Assembly: GCA_022710255.1 (NCBI GenBank)
Contig: JAKLHG010000004.1
Location: 1-22,249, forward strand
Length of the DNA: 22,249 bases
Direction: 5' to 3'
Source: Candidatus Hydrogenedentota bacterium
GTDB taxonomy: Bacteria > Hydrogenedentota > Hydrogenedentia > Hydrogenedentales > CAITNO01
Part shown: piece by piece, positions 15,565-22,249 of the stretch
Numbering within the stretch: the first letter of the stretch is position 1
How the letters are laid out: each line of letters starts with the position of its first letter
The notes under the pieces: generated by a model
The model's input: only the letters and a program-made list of their open reading frames with translations
What the model was told of the DNA's origin: nothing
The model's database searches: none
Translations under genes and position numbers: made by a program

Positions 15565-16443
15565 TTATTCCGGCGAATTCCGATGAATTCCGGGAATAAT
15601 CCCCTGGCTGAACCAATCGCTAATTATCGTGGCGCACACCTCCGGCTGCTCCTGGGGAATGAAATGGCTGGTGTTCGGCAATTCCATAAGGGTGGCCTGT
15701 TGCAGGCGGCGGCTTTGGCCGCGCACGTGCTCCAGCATGTAACTCTCAGCACCGGTAATGGCCAGAACGGGAACGGTGATTTCGTGGAGACGCTCATAGA
15801 GCGGCACCATCCCCCCCGATTCATAGACCCGCGCCTCGGCCTCACCCTGGCATTTCAAGTGCAGCCGCCCGGCTGCATCCCGGGAAAAGCCGTGGGTAAG
15901 ATACGCGTCCAGTACTTCCGGATGCCAAAGGTTCATGGGCGGCTTGCCGCCGAACCGCTGGCGCGCCGCGTCTTCCGATTCAAAAACATGCCGCCGTTTG
16001 CGCGATAACTCCGCAAGCCATTTCGCCGAAGGGTAAAACGATGGCGGCGCGATGATGGCATCTATCAGCACAAGGCGGGAAAAACGGTCGGGGTCCATCA
16101 GCGCCGCATGGGCCAGGGTGGACGCGCCGCCGCTGTGGCCGACCGCCCGGACCTCCGTATTCAGGCCCAGCGCGTCCAGCACACCCAACAGGTCTTCTGA
16201 AAAACCGTCCCAGGCATACGCGCCCGGATGCATGGGGGCATCGGAATCCCCGTGTCCGCGGGCATCCCATGCAAGGATACGGTTCTTCAGGGCCAACCGC
16301 CGGATTACGGGATCCCAGGCGCGCCCGCATAGCCCCGCACAATGGCAGAAAAAAATCGGCGGTTCCTCCCCCGCATAGTCCCACACCGCAAGGGTAACCG
16401 ATCCGCAGGTTACAAAGGTTAATTCCGGCTCAAGAATGCGCAT
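15565..16443 (-). CDS. Alpha/beta hydrolase
   Basis: 292 residues, no signal peptide. The fold is clear from FFCHCAGLCGRAWDPV (oxyanion-hole loop, with HCAG instead of the usual HGxG), WDARGHGDSD, the nucleophile elbow GHSGG with Ser104, and a C-terminal TSHF with His260. The expected acid position in LAITGAES holds Glu233 rather than Asp; an acid elsewhere is possible. Such enzymes include esterases, lactonases and epoxide or C-C hydrolases; the substrate cannot be assigned. The ATG at 16443 is preceded by GGAA at six bases; a TTG four codons upstream is an alternative, and the frame stays open much further without family-like sequence. It heads a two-gene unit with the HD protein. Confidence 0.87.
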   Translation of the reverse strand: MRILEPELTFVTCGSVTLAVWDYAGEEPPIFFCHCAGLCGRAWDPVIRRLALKNRILAWDARGHGDSDAPMHPGAYAWDGFSEDLLGVLDALGLNTEVRAVGHSGGASTLAHAALMDPDRFSRLVLIDAIIAPPSFYPSAKWLAELSRKRRHVFESEDAARQRFGGKPPMNLWHPEVLDAYLTHGFSRDAAGRLHLKCQGEAEARVYESGGMVPLYERLHEITVPVLAITGAESYMLEHVRGQSRRLQQATLMELPNTSHFIPQEQPEVCATIISDWFSQGIIPGIHRNSPE

Positions 16444-16584
16444 AGCTGATTCCAAGGTGGTTCCTATTGCAGGGCGTACTTGTTTTGCGGCAACCGCCCG
16501 GCATGCGGGAATTCTTTGGACATTTGGTTCCAAGATCGCCCTATCAAAGATAATGAAGTCAAATCGTAACTGTCCGGCAGGGTT

Positions 16585-16634
16585 CGTTATGAAATCGCAT
16601 TTCGTAACGCACTTGCAATCGAAGTTGCACTTCG
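16585..16634. promoter_or_regulatory. Two similar palindromes 30 bp apart, operator-like
   Basis: First site: CGTTATGAAAT-CGC-ATTTCGTAACG (16585-16609), with only one non-Watson-Crick position in an 11-bp arm. Second site: CGAAGT-TGC-ACTTCG (16620-16634), perfect. Both fit YGAARTYGCAYTTCG, and their centres (16597 and 16627) are 30 bp apart, close to three helical turns, as expected for two dimers of one regulator on the same DNA face. A weaker match (11 of 15) at 16852-16866 overlaps the -35 of the gcv promoter. They lie 140-190 bases upstream of the alpha/beta hydrolase start and could serve either direction. Confidence 0.5.
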
Positions 16635-16856
16635 CGCTCCCCGCGCCGTATGCGCTGTTTTTAACAAGCACAAGCCATGCTTGCGTCTCCAAAGCATGTA
16701 TAGTACCTGATCCCGGGCAACGTCCGCATTTTTCTTTGTACGTTGTCCAAGGTTTCCGGCCTGGCAGCCTTGTTTTGCGCAACGGGACAAACCATCACCT
16801 CACGATGCTACCAAGTTGAGATACGCGGGGTCAAGAAAGGAAATCCGCACGCAAAC

Positions 16857-16887
16857 TTGCATTTTAGGTTCAAATCTGGCATAGTAT
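16857..16887 (+). promoter_or_regulatory. Probable gcv operon promoter
   Basis: TTGCAT (16857-16862) and TAGTAT (16882-16887) with a 19-base spacer. Transcription would start near 16894, only a few bases before the P1 helix of the riboswitch, which supports the assignment despite the long spacer. Confidence 0.5.
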
Positions 16888-16896
16888 TACGCATAT

Positions 16897-16978
16897 CCTG
16901 TCGTGACTGGCGAGCAAGTACGTGGAGCAAACCACGGTGGAGCGGCAGGTGTTCGTCATAGCCGTTCGCCTGGGCGCA
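16897..16978 (+). promoter_or_regulatory. ZTP (pfl) riboswitch controlling the gcv operon
   Basis: The aptamer pattern of the ZTP/ZMP riboswitch is present in order. P1 is CCTGTCG (16897-16903) with CGGCAGG (16943-16949), one G-U pair. The conserved TGACTGGCGA follows on its 3' side. P2 is CGTGG (16921-16925) with CCACG (16932-16936), followed by GGTGGAGC. A short linker leads to P3, GCCGTTCGCCTGGGC (16961-16975). The pseudoknot can form between GGCG (16909-16912) and CGCC (16967-16970). ZTP riboswitches sense the purine intermediate ZMP/ZTP, which accumulates when 10-formyl-THF is low, and usually raise expression of one-carbon or purine genes. Downstream, GGCGCATT (16973-16980) can pair with GGTGCGCC (17007-17014), hiding the SD and the bases next to the gcvT ATG. 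P3 formation would prevent this. Confidence 0.85.
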
Positions 16979-17014
16979 TTACAAGTAGTATTGGTCTGAC
17001 TTGAAAGGTGCGCC

Positions 17015-18127
17015 ATGCAATACACGCCGCTTTTGAATGAATATGAACGCCAGGGGGGGAAAGTCGTTGATTTCCACGGGTGGGGTTTGCCGCTTCAATT
17101 TCGGGGGATTCTCGAAGAACACCGCTGGGTGAGGCAACAGGCGGGTGTGTTTGATTGTTCACACATGGCCGAGTTTGTCATACGGGGAGCGGACAATATA
17201 CGTTCTTTCAGTAATCTGGTCATTGGCGACCTGGTGAATCTTGCCGTTGGCCGGTGCCGCTATACTGCACTGCTGAACACCTCCGGCGGTATCCTGGACG
17301 ACGGCGTCGCCTTACGCCTTTCTCCGGAAGAATTGTTCCTGGTAACCAACGCCGGCACCCATGATGCCGTTTCAGCCTGGTTGCAGCGGCATATCCCTGA
17401 AATCGAGGATATTTCCGGGGACATGGCCAAAATAGACGTTCAGGGCCCGCGGGCGCTCCAAACGCTCCTTAAGCTGGGCTTTGCGGGCATGGAAACGATG
17501 TCTTTCTGGGCCGGCCGCCGTTGCCAATGGCAGGGCATGGACATGGTCGTAACCCGCGCCGGCTATACGGGTGAACTGGGCTACGAACTTTTTGTGCCCA
17601 ATAACGGCGCCGTGGCGCTGTGGCGCGCGTTGATGGCGCTCCCTGAAATCATGCCCTGCGGACTGGGCGCGCGCGATACGCTTCGCACCGAGATGGGCTA
17701 CCCGCTCAGTGGGCAGGATGTGGATGAGACCCGCACTCCCGTGGAGGCGGGATTGAATCGTTTTATTGCCTGGGATACGGAGTTTCCCGGCAAGCCGGTA
17801 TTGGAAAAGCAGCGTGAATCGGGCGCCCACGACACGCTGGTGGCGTTGCGCAGCATGGACAAACGCGCACCCCGTCATGGGTTCGAGTTGCGCCATGACG
17901 GCGGCGTGGTCGGCGTGGTCACCAGCGGCACCTTCGGTCCCAGCGTCGGGTACGGCATCGGCTTGGGTTATGTCCCGGCCGCGCTGGCCCGCCCAGGCCT
18001 GCAGTTGGAGGCCGGACCGCGGGCGTTGCCTGTAGTGATTGAAACCCTGCCGTTTTACAAACAGGCGACAGGACGTAACCCTATCGAAATCAGCAACCCT
18101 AAGCAAGGTGGAGATGCAAACGTATGA
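17015..18127 (+). CDS. gcvT: Glycine cleavage system T protein (aminomethyltransferase)
   Basis: 370 residues, the normal family length. GcvT takes the aminomethyl group from lipoyl-GcvH and makes 5,10-methylene-THF and ammonia in the cytoplasm. Recognisable blocks are VDFHGWGLPLQF near the start, GVFDCSHMAEF, TALLNTSGGILDDGV with the folate-site aspartate, VQGPRALQ, TRAGYTGELGYELF, GLGARDTLRTEMGYPLSGQD and a C-terminal VTSGTFGPSVGYGIGLGYVP. AAAGGTG lies just before the ATG and lies within the pairing region of the riboswitch expression platform. It is the first gene of the operon, and its stop overlaps the gcvH start as ATGA. Confidence 0.97.
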   Translation: MQYTPLLNEYERQGGKVVDFHGWGLPLQFRGILEEHRWVRQQAGVFDCSHMAEFVIRGADNIRSFSNLVIGDLVNLAVGRCRYTALLNTSGGILDDGVALRLSPEELFLVTNAGTHDAVSAWLQRHIPEIEDISGDMAKIDVQGPRALQTLLKLGFAGMETMSFWAGRRCQWQGMDMVVTRAGYTGELGYELFVPNNGAVALWRALMALPEIMPCGLGARDTLRTEMGYPLSGQDVDETRTPVEAGLNRFIAWDTEFPGKPVLEKQRESGAHDTLVALRSMDKRAPRHGFELRHDGGVVGVVTSGTFGPSVGYGIGLGYVPAALARPGLQLEAGPRALPVVIETLPFYKQATGRNPIEISNPKQGGDANV

Positions 18128-18507
18128 ATCCGGATACCCTGAAATACACGGAAGAACATGAGTGGATTGTTGAACAACGCGGGATCTATATCATCGGCAT
18201 CACGGAATATGCCGTAGAGGAGCTGGGCGAAATCACCTTTGTGGAATTGCCCGAGCTGGGCAAGCGGCTCGAACGGGGCGAAGACGCCGCCGTCATCGAG
18301 TCGGTCAAGGCCGCCAGTGACGTCTATGCCCCGGTGACGGGAATTGTGGCGGAAGTCAACGATGTACTCGAAATGGAACCGGATCTGATAAACCGTGATC
18401 CCTACGGCAAGGGCTGGATTCTTAAACTGAAGGACGTGAACGAGGAAGAATACAATGAATTGATGGATTCACGTTCTTATCGTGGATATCTCAAGACTGT
18501 CGAGTAG
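18124..18507 (+). CDS. gcvH: Glycine cleavage system H protein (lipoyl carrier)
   Basis: 127 residues, standard length. The protein shuttles the aminomethyl group between the P and T proteins on a lipoyl arm. The lipoylated lysine is Lys62 in VIESVKAASDVYAPVTG. The N-terminus (LKYTEEHEWI) and GITEYAVEELGEITFVELPE are typical. The start overlaps gcvT by four bases. About 50 bases separate it from gcvPA; that gap carries two copies of CGTCGTTTT and no clear terminator, so transcription should continue. The downstream lplA can supply its lipoate. Confidence 0.97.
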   Translation: MNPDTLKYTEEHEWIVEQRGIYIIGITEYAVEELGEITFVELPELGKRLERGEDAAVIESVKAASDVYAPVTGIVAEVNDVLEMEPDLINRDPYGKGWILKLKDVNEEEYNELMDSRSYRGYLKTVE

Positions 18508-18557
18508 CCGGCACGTCGTTTTAGCGTCGTTTTTACGGCGGCGAAAGGCATGAACAC

Positions 18558-19853
18558 ATGAATTGGACACCGGCTACAAAGGCCGAACAGGCGGAAATGT
18601 TGTCTGTGGTCGGCGCGGATACGATCGAAACCTTCTTCGACGTCATCCCCGATGCGCTGCGCTTGGGCGGATGGAATCTTCCCGATGGGCTCAGTGAGTT
18701 CGCCCTGCGCCGCGAGATGGAAACACTCGCCGCAAAAAACAATACAAAGTACCTATCCTTCCTGGGCGGCGGCTACTATGACCATTATGTCCCCGCGGCG
18801 GTGGACGCCCTGTCCTCGCGCAGCGAGTTCTACACGGCCTACACGCCCTATCAACCGGAATGCGCCCAGGGAACGTTGCAGGCCATTTACGAATATCAGT
18901 CTGTGGTCAGCCGACTCATGGACCTGGAATGCGCCAACGCCTCCTTGTATGACGGCGGCACTGCCGTGTATGAGGCTGCGGCCATGGCCTGCCGCATTAC
19001 GGGCCGCTTCCGGGTCGTGGCCCACGAGTCGCTGCATCCCGTATGGCGACGCATGTTGGAGACCCACGTGGCCGGTTCGCCCATCACGGTGAGTGACGGC
19101 GACGGGCCCGACGGGGAAGACGTCGCATGCGTGATTGTGCAAAATCCCGCGTTCACCGGCAATGTGCGCGATTTCACGGAACTGGCCCGGACCTGCCATG
19201 AGCGGGACGCGCTGCTGGTCATGGCGGTAAATCCCGTGTCCCTGGGCATCATCAAAACGCCGGGCGCGATGGGCGCCGACATTGCCGTGGCCGAAGGGCA
19301 AAGCCTCGGGCTGCCCCTGGGTTTCGGCGGGCCATACCTGGGCATTCTGGCAACACGCAAAGCCTATATCCGCAAGATGCCCGGACGGATTGCCGCCGCC
19401 ACCACCGACGCCGAAGGGCGACGCGGTTATGTATTGACCCTGCAGGCGCGGGAACAGCATATCCGCCGCGAAAAGGCACTGTCGAACATCTGCTCCAACC
19501 AGGCGCTGTGCGCCCTGCGCACGCTCATACATTTGTGCCTGCTGGGCAAGACGGGACTGGAAGCCACGGCACGGACCTGTTACTCCAAAACGGAATACCT
19601 GAAGTCTCGCCTGGACTTCGTGGAACTGCTGAATCCCGGCGCCACCTTCAATGAATTTTTCGTGCGCCTGCCGCTGGACGCTGAAACCGTGATCGGCCGC
19701 CTGCGAGTCAAGGGTATTCTGCCGGGCCTGCCCCTGGCGGCGTTCGGCTGCGGCGGCCCTAACGACCTGCTCATCGCCGTCACGGAAAAACGTACCCGGG
19801 AAGAACTGGACGCCTTTGCCGAGGCGCTGCGGGAGGCCTGTCAGCATGTTTAA
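18558..19853 (+). CDS. gcvPA: Glycine dehydrogenase (decarboxylating) subunit 1
   Basis: 431 residues, slightly short for the family. It is the N-terminal half of the split P protein, which with subunit 2 decarboxylates glycine and loads GcvH. Family blocks include FDVIPDALR near the start, FLGGGYYDHYVPAAVDAL, FYTAYTPYQPECAQGTLQ, NASLYDGGTAVYEAAAMA, LGLPLGFGGPYLGILATR and NICSNQALCALR. The catalytic PLP lysine is in subunit 2, as expected. AAAGG lies nine bases before the ATG at 18558; an ATG at 18550 runs into a stop after three codons. It overlaps gcvPB by eight bases. Confidence 0.96.
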   Translation: MNWTPATKAEQAEMLSVVGADTIETFFDVIPDALRLGGWNLPDGLSEFALRREMETLAAKNNTKYLSFLGGGYYDHYVPAAVDALSSRSEFYTAYTPYQPECAQGTLQAIYEYQSVVSRLMDLECANASLYDGGTAVYEAAAMACRITGRFRVVAHESLHPVWRRMLETHVAGSPITVSDGDGPDGEDVACVIVQNPAFTGNVRDFTELARTCHERDALLVMAVNPVSLGIIKTPGAMGADIAVAEGQSLGLPLGFGGPYLGILATRKAYIRKMPGRIAAATTDAEGRRGYVLTLQAREQHIRREKALSNICSNQALCALRTLIHLCLLGKTGLEATARTCYSKTEYLKSRLDFVELLNPGATFNEFFVRLPLDAETVIGRLRVKGILPGLPLAAFGCGGPNDLLIAVTEKRTREELDAFAEALREACQHV

Positions 19854-21287
19854 GACCATTTTTGAAAAGAGCGTTCCCGGCCGTTGCGCCGTGTTGCCCG
19901 CGCCACTCGACGTGCCCGAAGCGGTACTGCCGGAAGCCCTGCGGCGCAATACCCCCCTGGCGCTGCCCGAAATGAGCGAACTCGATGTGATCCGCCATTT
20001 CACGCGCCTGTCCCAGCGTAATTACGGCGTGGACGCCCAGTTTTATCCGCTGGGCTCCTGCACCATGAAATATAATCCCAAGGTCGCGGAAACCGTCGCG
20101 GCACTGCCCGGATTCGCGGGACTGCACCCCCACCTCGCCAGTGACGCGGCCTACCTGGAAGATTGCCAGGGTGCCCTTGAACTGGTGTACGAGATGGAAC
20201 GGCTGCTCGCCGAAATCGGCGGCATGAAGGCCGGGTGCCTGCAGCCCATGGCCGGCGCCCACGGCGAACTGACCGGCGTGCTGCTCATCGCCGCCTACCA
20301 CCGCGATCGGAACGATACAGCGCGCGACACCATCCTCATCCCCGATTCCGCCCACGGCACCAATCCCGCCAGCGCCGCCATCGCGGGATTCAAGGTAAAA
20401 GAAATCCCGTCCAACGACACGGGCACTATTGATTTCGATGCGTTCAAAGCATTGCTCGGCCCCCGTGTGGCTGGCGTAATGCTGACCTGTCCCAATACCC
20501 ACGGCTTCTTCGAGCCCCATGTGGCCGATATCGCCGCTCTCGCCCACGATGCGGGCGCGCTGATGTACTACGACGGCGCGAACCTCAACGCCATCATGGG
20601 CCAGTGCCGCCCCGGTGACCTTGGCTTCGATGTCATGCACTTCAACCTGCACAAAACCTTTGGAACACCCCACGGCATGGGCGGTCCCGGATCGGGCGCC
20701 ATTGCCGCCAACGAACGCCTGGTCCCCTATCTGCCGTCCCCGCGTGTGATAAGAACCGAAAATGGGTTTGCCTTGCGGAACGACGAACGGACCATAGGCA
20801 AAATGGCGCCGTTTTTCGGCAGTTTCCTTGTCGCCGTGCGAGCCTATGCCTATATCCGCGCCCTGGGCGGTGAGGGTCTCAAAGCAGCCAGCGGCATGGC
20901 CGTGCTCAACGCCAATTATGTACTCCGCCGCCTGCGCGATGTTTTTCCCGCCGCCTATGACGGCTGGTGCATGCACGAATGCCTGCTCACCGCCGCCCCG
21001 TTGACGGCCCGCAACGGCATCCGCGCCCTCGACATCGCCAAGGCCCTCCTTGACCGCGGCTTTCACGCGCCCACCGTCTATTTCCCGCTCACCGTCAAGG
21101 AAAGTCTGATGATCGAGCCGACGGAAACCGAATCCAAAGAGACGCTCGACGCCTTCTGCGACGCCATGGCCGAAATCGCCCGCCTGGCCGCCGCGAGCCG
21201 GAGACCCTCCATGCCGCGCCCGTCACCCTTCCCGTCGGCCGCCTCGACGAAGTCCGCGCCGCGCGCGAACTCAACTGCAGGGTATAG
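19846..21287 (+). CDS. gcvPB: Glycine dehydrogenase (decarboxylating) subunit 2, with 3' frameshift
   Basis: The second half of the split P protein; about 480 residues if the frameshift is repaired, the usual length. Core motifs are intact: FYPLGSCTMKYNP, LQPMAGAHGELTG, DSAHGTNPASA and the PLP lysine in HFNLHKTFGTPHG. GGGAGG precedes the ATG. Up to about 21193 the frame is normal (AEIARLAAA). In the frame one base over, the codons from 21195 read EPETLHAAPVTLP and then VGRLDEVRAARELNCRV before TAG at 21285. That is exactly the conserved GcvPB C-terminus. A single missing base (probably a C in GCCGCCGCG) therefore explains the data. As sequenced, the frame runs on to 22020 and would give a false fusion to LplA. 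Whether this is a sequencing error or a real mutation is not known; the lost tail is not catalytic. Confidence 0.9.
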
Positions 21288-21294
21288 GCTCCCC

Positions 21295-22020
21295 ATGCGC
21301 GTGCTTGACCTCTCGTTCCACGAGCCGGCCGTGAATCTGGCCCTGGACGAAGTCCTGCTCGACTCCGCCGAGCGGGGGAGAGCGGGGGAGTGCCTGCGGT
21401 TCTGGGAATGCCCCGTCCCCTTCGTCGTGCTGGGGGTCTCCCAGAAAGTCCAGGAGGAGGTCTGCGAAGACGCCTGCCAAAGGGATGGCGTTCCCATCCT
21501 AAGACGTTGTTCCGCAGGAGGATGCGTCCTTCAGGGCCCCGGTTCTCTGAACTTCAGCCTCGTGCTTTCTTACGAGCGCGGACCCGCGCTTCGAAATATC
21601 CGCGAATCCTACTGCTACATCCTGTGCAGGATTCGCGAGCGCCTCGCGACGCGCGGCGTCCGGGCCTCCCTGGAAGGCATTGCCGACCTCGCGGTCGATG
21701 GCCGAAAAGTCTCGGGCAATGCTCAAAAACGCAGGAAGTCCTTTGTGCTCCATCACGGAACCGTTCTCTACCGCGTCGACGCGCTGGCCATGGGCCGCTA
21801 TCTCAAAGAACCCCGGGACCGCCCGGCCTACCGGGGCAACCGGCCGCACGAATCGTTTGTCTCCGTCCTCCCGCTGGGTCCGGATGAGCTCCGCCGGGCC
21901 GTCCGCGAGGCGTTTGACGCGCCGGAAGTGACCGTGGAACCCCTGCCGGACGAACTCGCCGAGGCCCGCATGCTCGCACAGGAGAAGTATCTCAACCCGG
22001 CATGGACCCTGCGACGCTGA
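21295..22020 (+). CDS. lplA: Lipoate-protein ligase A family protein
   Basis: 241 residues from ATG 21295 (MRVLDLSFHEPAVNLALDEV), a typical family start, seven bases after the repaired gcvPB stop. Motifs are LRFWECPVPFVVLG, RRCSAGGCVLQGPGSLNFSL (family: RRxSGGGxVxHxxGxLNxS, here with Ala for the first Gly), the lysine-bearing DGRKVSGNAQKRR, and HHGTVLY. Such enzymes activate lipoate or octanoate and attach it to carrier lysines; GcvH in the same operon is the obvious acceptor. The length fits single-domain ligases or amidotransferases without the accessory C-terminal domain, so either ligase or octanoyl/lipoyl transferase activity is possible. The SD is weak; translation may depend on coupling to gcvPB. 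Confidence 0.87.
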   Translation: MRVLDLSFHEPAVNLALDEVLLDSAERGRAGECLRFWECPVPFVVLGVSQKVQEEVCEDACQRDGVPILRRCSAGGCVLQGPGSLNFSLVLSYERGPALRNIRESYCYILCRIRERLATRGVRASLEGIADLAVDGRKVSGNAQKRRKSFVLHHGTVLYRVDALAMGRYLKEPRDRPAYRGNRPHESFVSVLPLGPDELRRAVREAFDAPEVTVEPLPDELAEARMLAQEKYLNPAWTLRR

Positions 22021-22082
22021 CCGGTATCCCGCCAACAGCCCCCAAAAACCTTCTCACACCCGGGCTTAGGCAGGGTATACTG

Positions 22083-22119
22083 TTGACAATTCGCAGCAAG
22101 TCGCCTATTGTGCTACAAT
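22083..22119 (+). promoter_or_regulatory. Strong sigma70-type promoter downstream of the gcv operon
   Basis: TTGACA (22083-22088) and TATTGT (22106-22111) are separated by exactly 17 bases. An overlapping extended -10, TGC-TACAAT (22111-22119), offers a second start. The gene it drives lies beyond the right edge. Confidence 0.65.
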
Positions 22120-22127
22120 TAAAGGGG

Positions 22128-22212
22128 GTTCCAGACGCTGGAACGTCTCGTGGTTCAGGGGAGCTCAACCGGTGACCCGACCGTTTGTCGGCTTCAACCG
22201 GTTGTGGCACGA
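22128..22212 (+). ncRNA. Candidate structured leader RNA
   Basis: Directly after the promoter come GTTCCAG-ACG-CTGGAAC (22128-22144), then a multi-helix domain. TCGTG (22148-22152) pairs with CACGA (22208-22212), CAACCGGT (22166-22173) with ACCGGTTG (22197-22204), and CCGAC (22177-22181) with GTCGG (22187-22191). A large asymmetric loop containing GTTCAGGGGAGCT lies on the 5' side. AGACG/CGTCT (22133-22149) offers an alternative to the first hairpin. It matches no riboswitch class I can identify, and no reading frame is visible here. Confidence 0.45.
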
Positions 22213-22249
22213 AATACAGCACTGACAGGACACGTTGTTGTAGCATGAT

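Noticed and set aside
16436..16819. 127-codon plus-strand open frame in the hydrolase-gcv gap
   Set aside because: No SD, overlaps the hydrolase start region and the operator palindromes, and the translation has no recognisable protein features.
16894..17014. Glycine riboswitch before gcvT
   Set aside because: This would be the usual expectation, but the tandem glycine aptamer core is absent, while the ZTP pattern including the pseudoknot fits base for base.
18753..21066. Two open frames over 400 codons on the minus strand (18753-20003 and 19780-21066)
   Set aside because: They are mirror frames of gcvPA and gcvPB, whose proteins match their families throughout; the minus-strand products are Gly/His/Arg-rich and unlike any family.
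19846..22020. A genuine GcvPB-LplA fusion protein
   Set aside because: The missing GcvPB C-terminus is encoded intact one frame over with its own stop, and lplA has its own normal ATG, so a frameshift is the simpler explanation.
21992..22246. 84-codon minus-strand open frame at the right end
   Set aside because: It runs against the lplA 3' end, the strong promoter and the structured leader, and has no SD or protein-like composition.

Overview
The window reads as chromosomal DNA from a Gram-negative-type bacterium. Envelope genes support this: a heptosyltransferase of LPS core synthesis, a lipoprotein with a lipobox, a DsbD-type thiol reductase and a cardiolipin synthase. The URO-D-family protein, the very long DUF5107/TPR protein and the glycerol-phosphate-type (OPA) transporter recall Hydrogenedentes, Lentisphaerae and related phyla, but no rRNA or marker gene is present, so that placement is inference. 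Almost all of the window is coding and most starts have good Shine-Dalgarno (SD) sites. No tRNA, rRNA, CRISPR array or intact transposase gene was seen.

Layout. 1-6008 (minus): a cardiolipin synthase cut by the left edge, a DsbD-like protein with a repeat-built linker and a short thioredoxin end, and a secreted DUF5107/TPR protein. 6229-7158 (plus): a lipoprotein glycerophosphodiester phosphodiesterase. 7210-10758 (minus): a GT-B-like glycosyltransferase, an 89-residue unknown protein coupled by ATGA to a waaF-type heptosyltransferase, and a coiled-coil protein that appears to be translated from a leaderless mRNA. 10928-14870 (plus): a membrane-anchored protein with a possible clan CD (caspase/CHAT-like) domain, overlapping a small membrane protein; then a URO-D-family protein and an OPA-type transporter. 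14871-15103 holds nested inverted repeats without a gene. 15104-16443 (minus): an alpha/beta hydrolase followed by a stand-alone SpoT/MESH1-like HD hydrolase.

The right part is the clearest functional unit: gcvT-gcvH-gcvPA-gcvPB-lplA (17015-22020), that is, the glycine cleavage T, H and split P proteins plus a lipoate ligase that can load lipoate onto GcvH. The L protein is not in the window. The leader before gcvT folds as a ZTP (pfl) riboswitch with P1, P2, P3 and the pseudoknot. Its P3 strand can alternatively pair with the gcvT SD and start region, which suggests translational activation by ZTP/ZMP, a signal of low 10-formyl-THF. The glycine cleavage system makes 5,10-methylene-THF, so the logic is coherent.

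gcvPB appears to carry a one-base deletion near 21193. It destroys the native C-terminus and opens a single frame into lplA, so a naive annotation would report a false GcvPB-LplA fusion. The window ends with a good sigma70-type promoter and a well-paired candidate structured RNA leader for a gene beyond the right edge.
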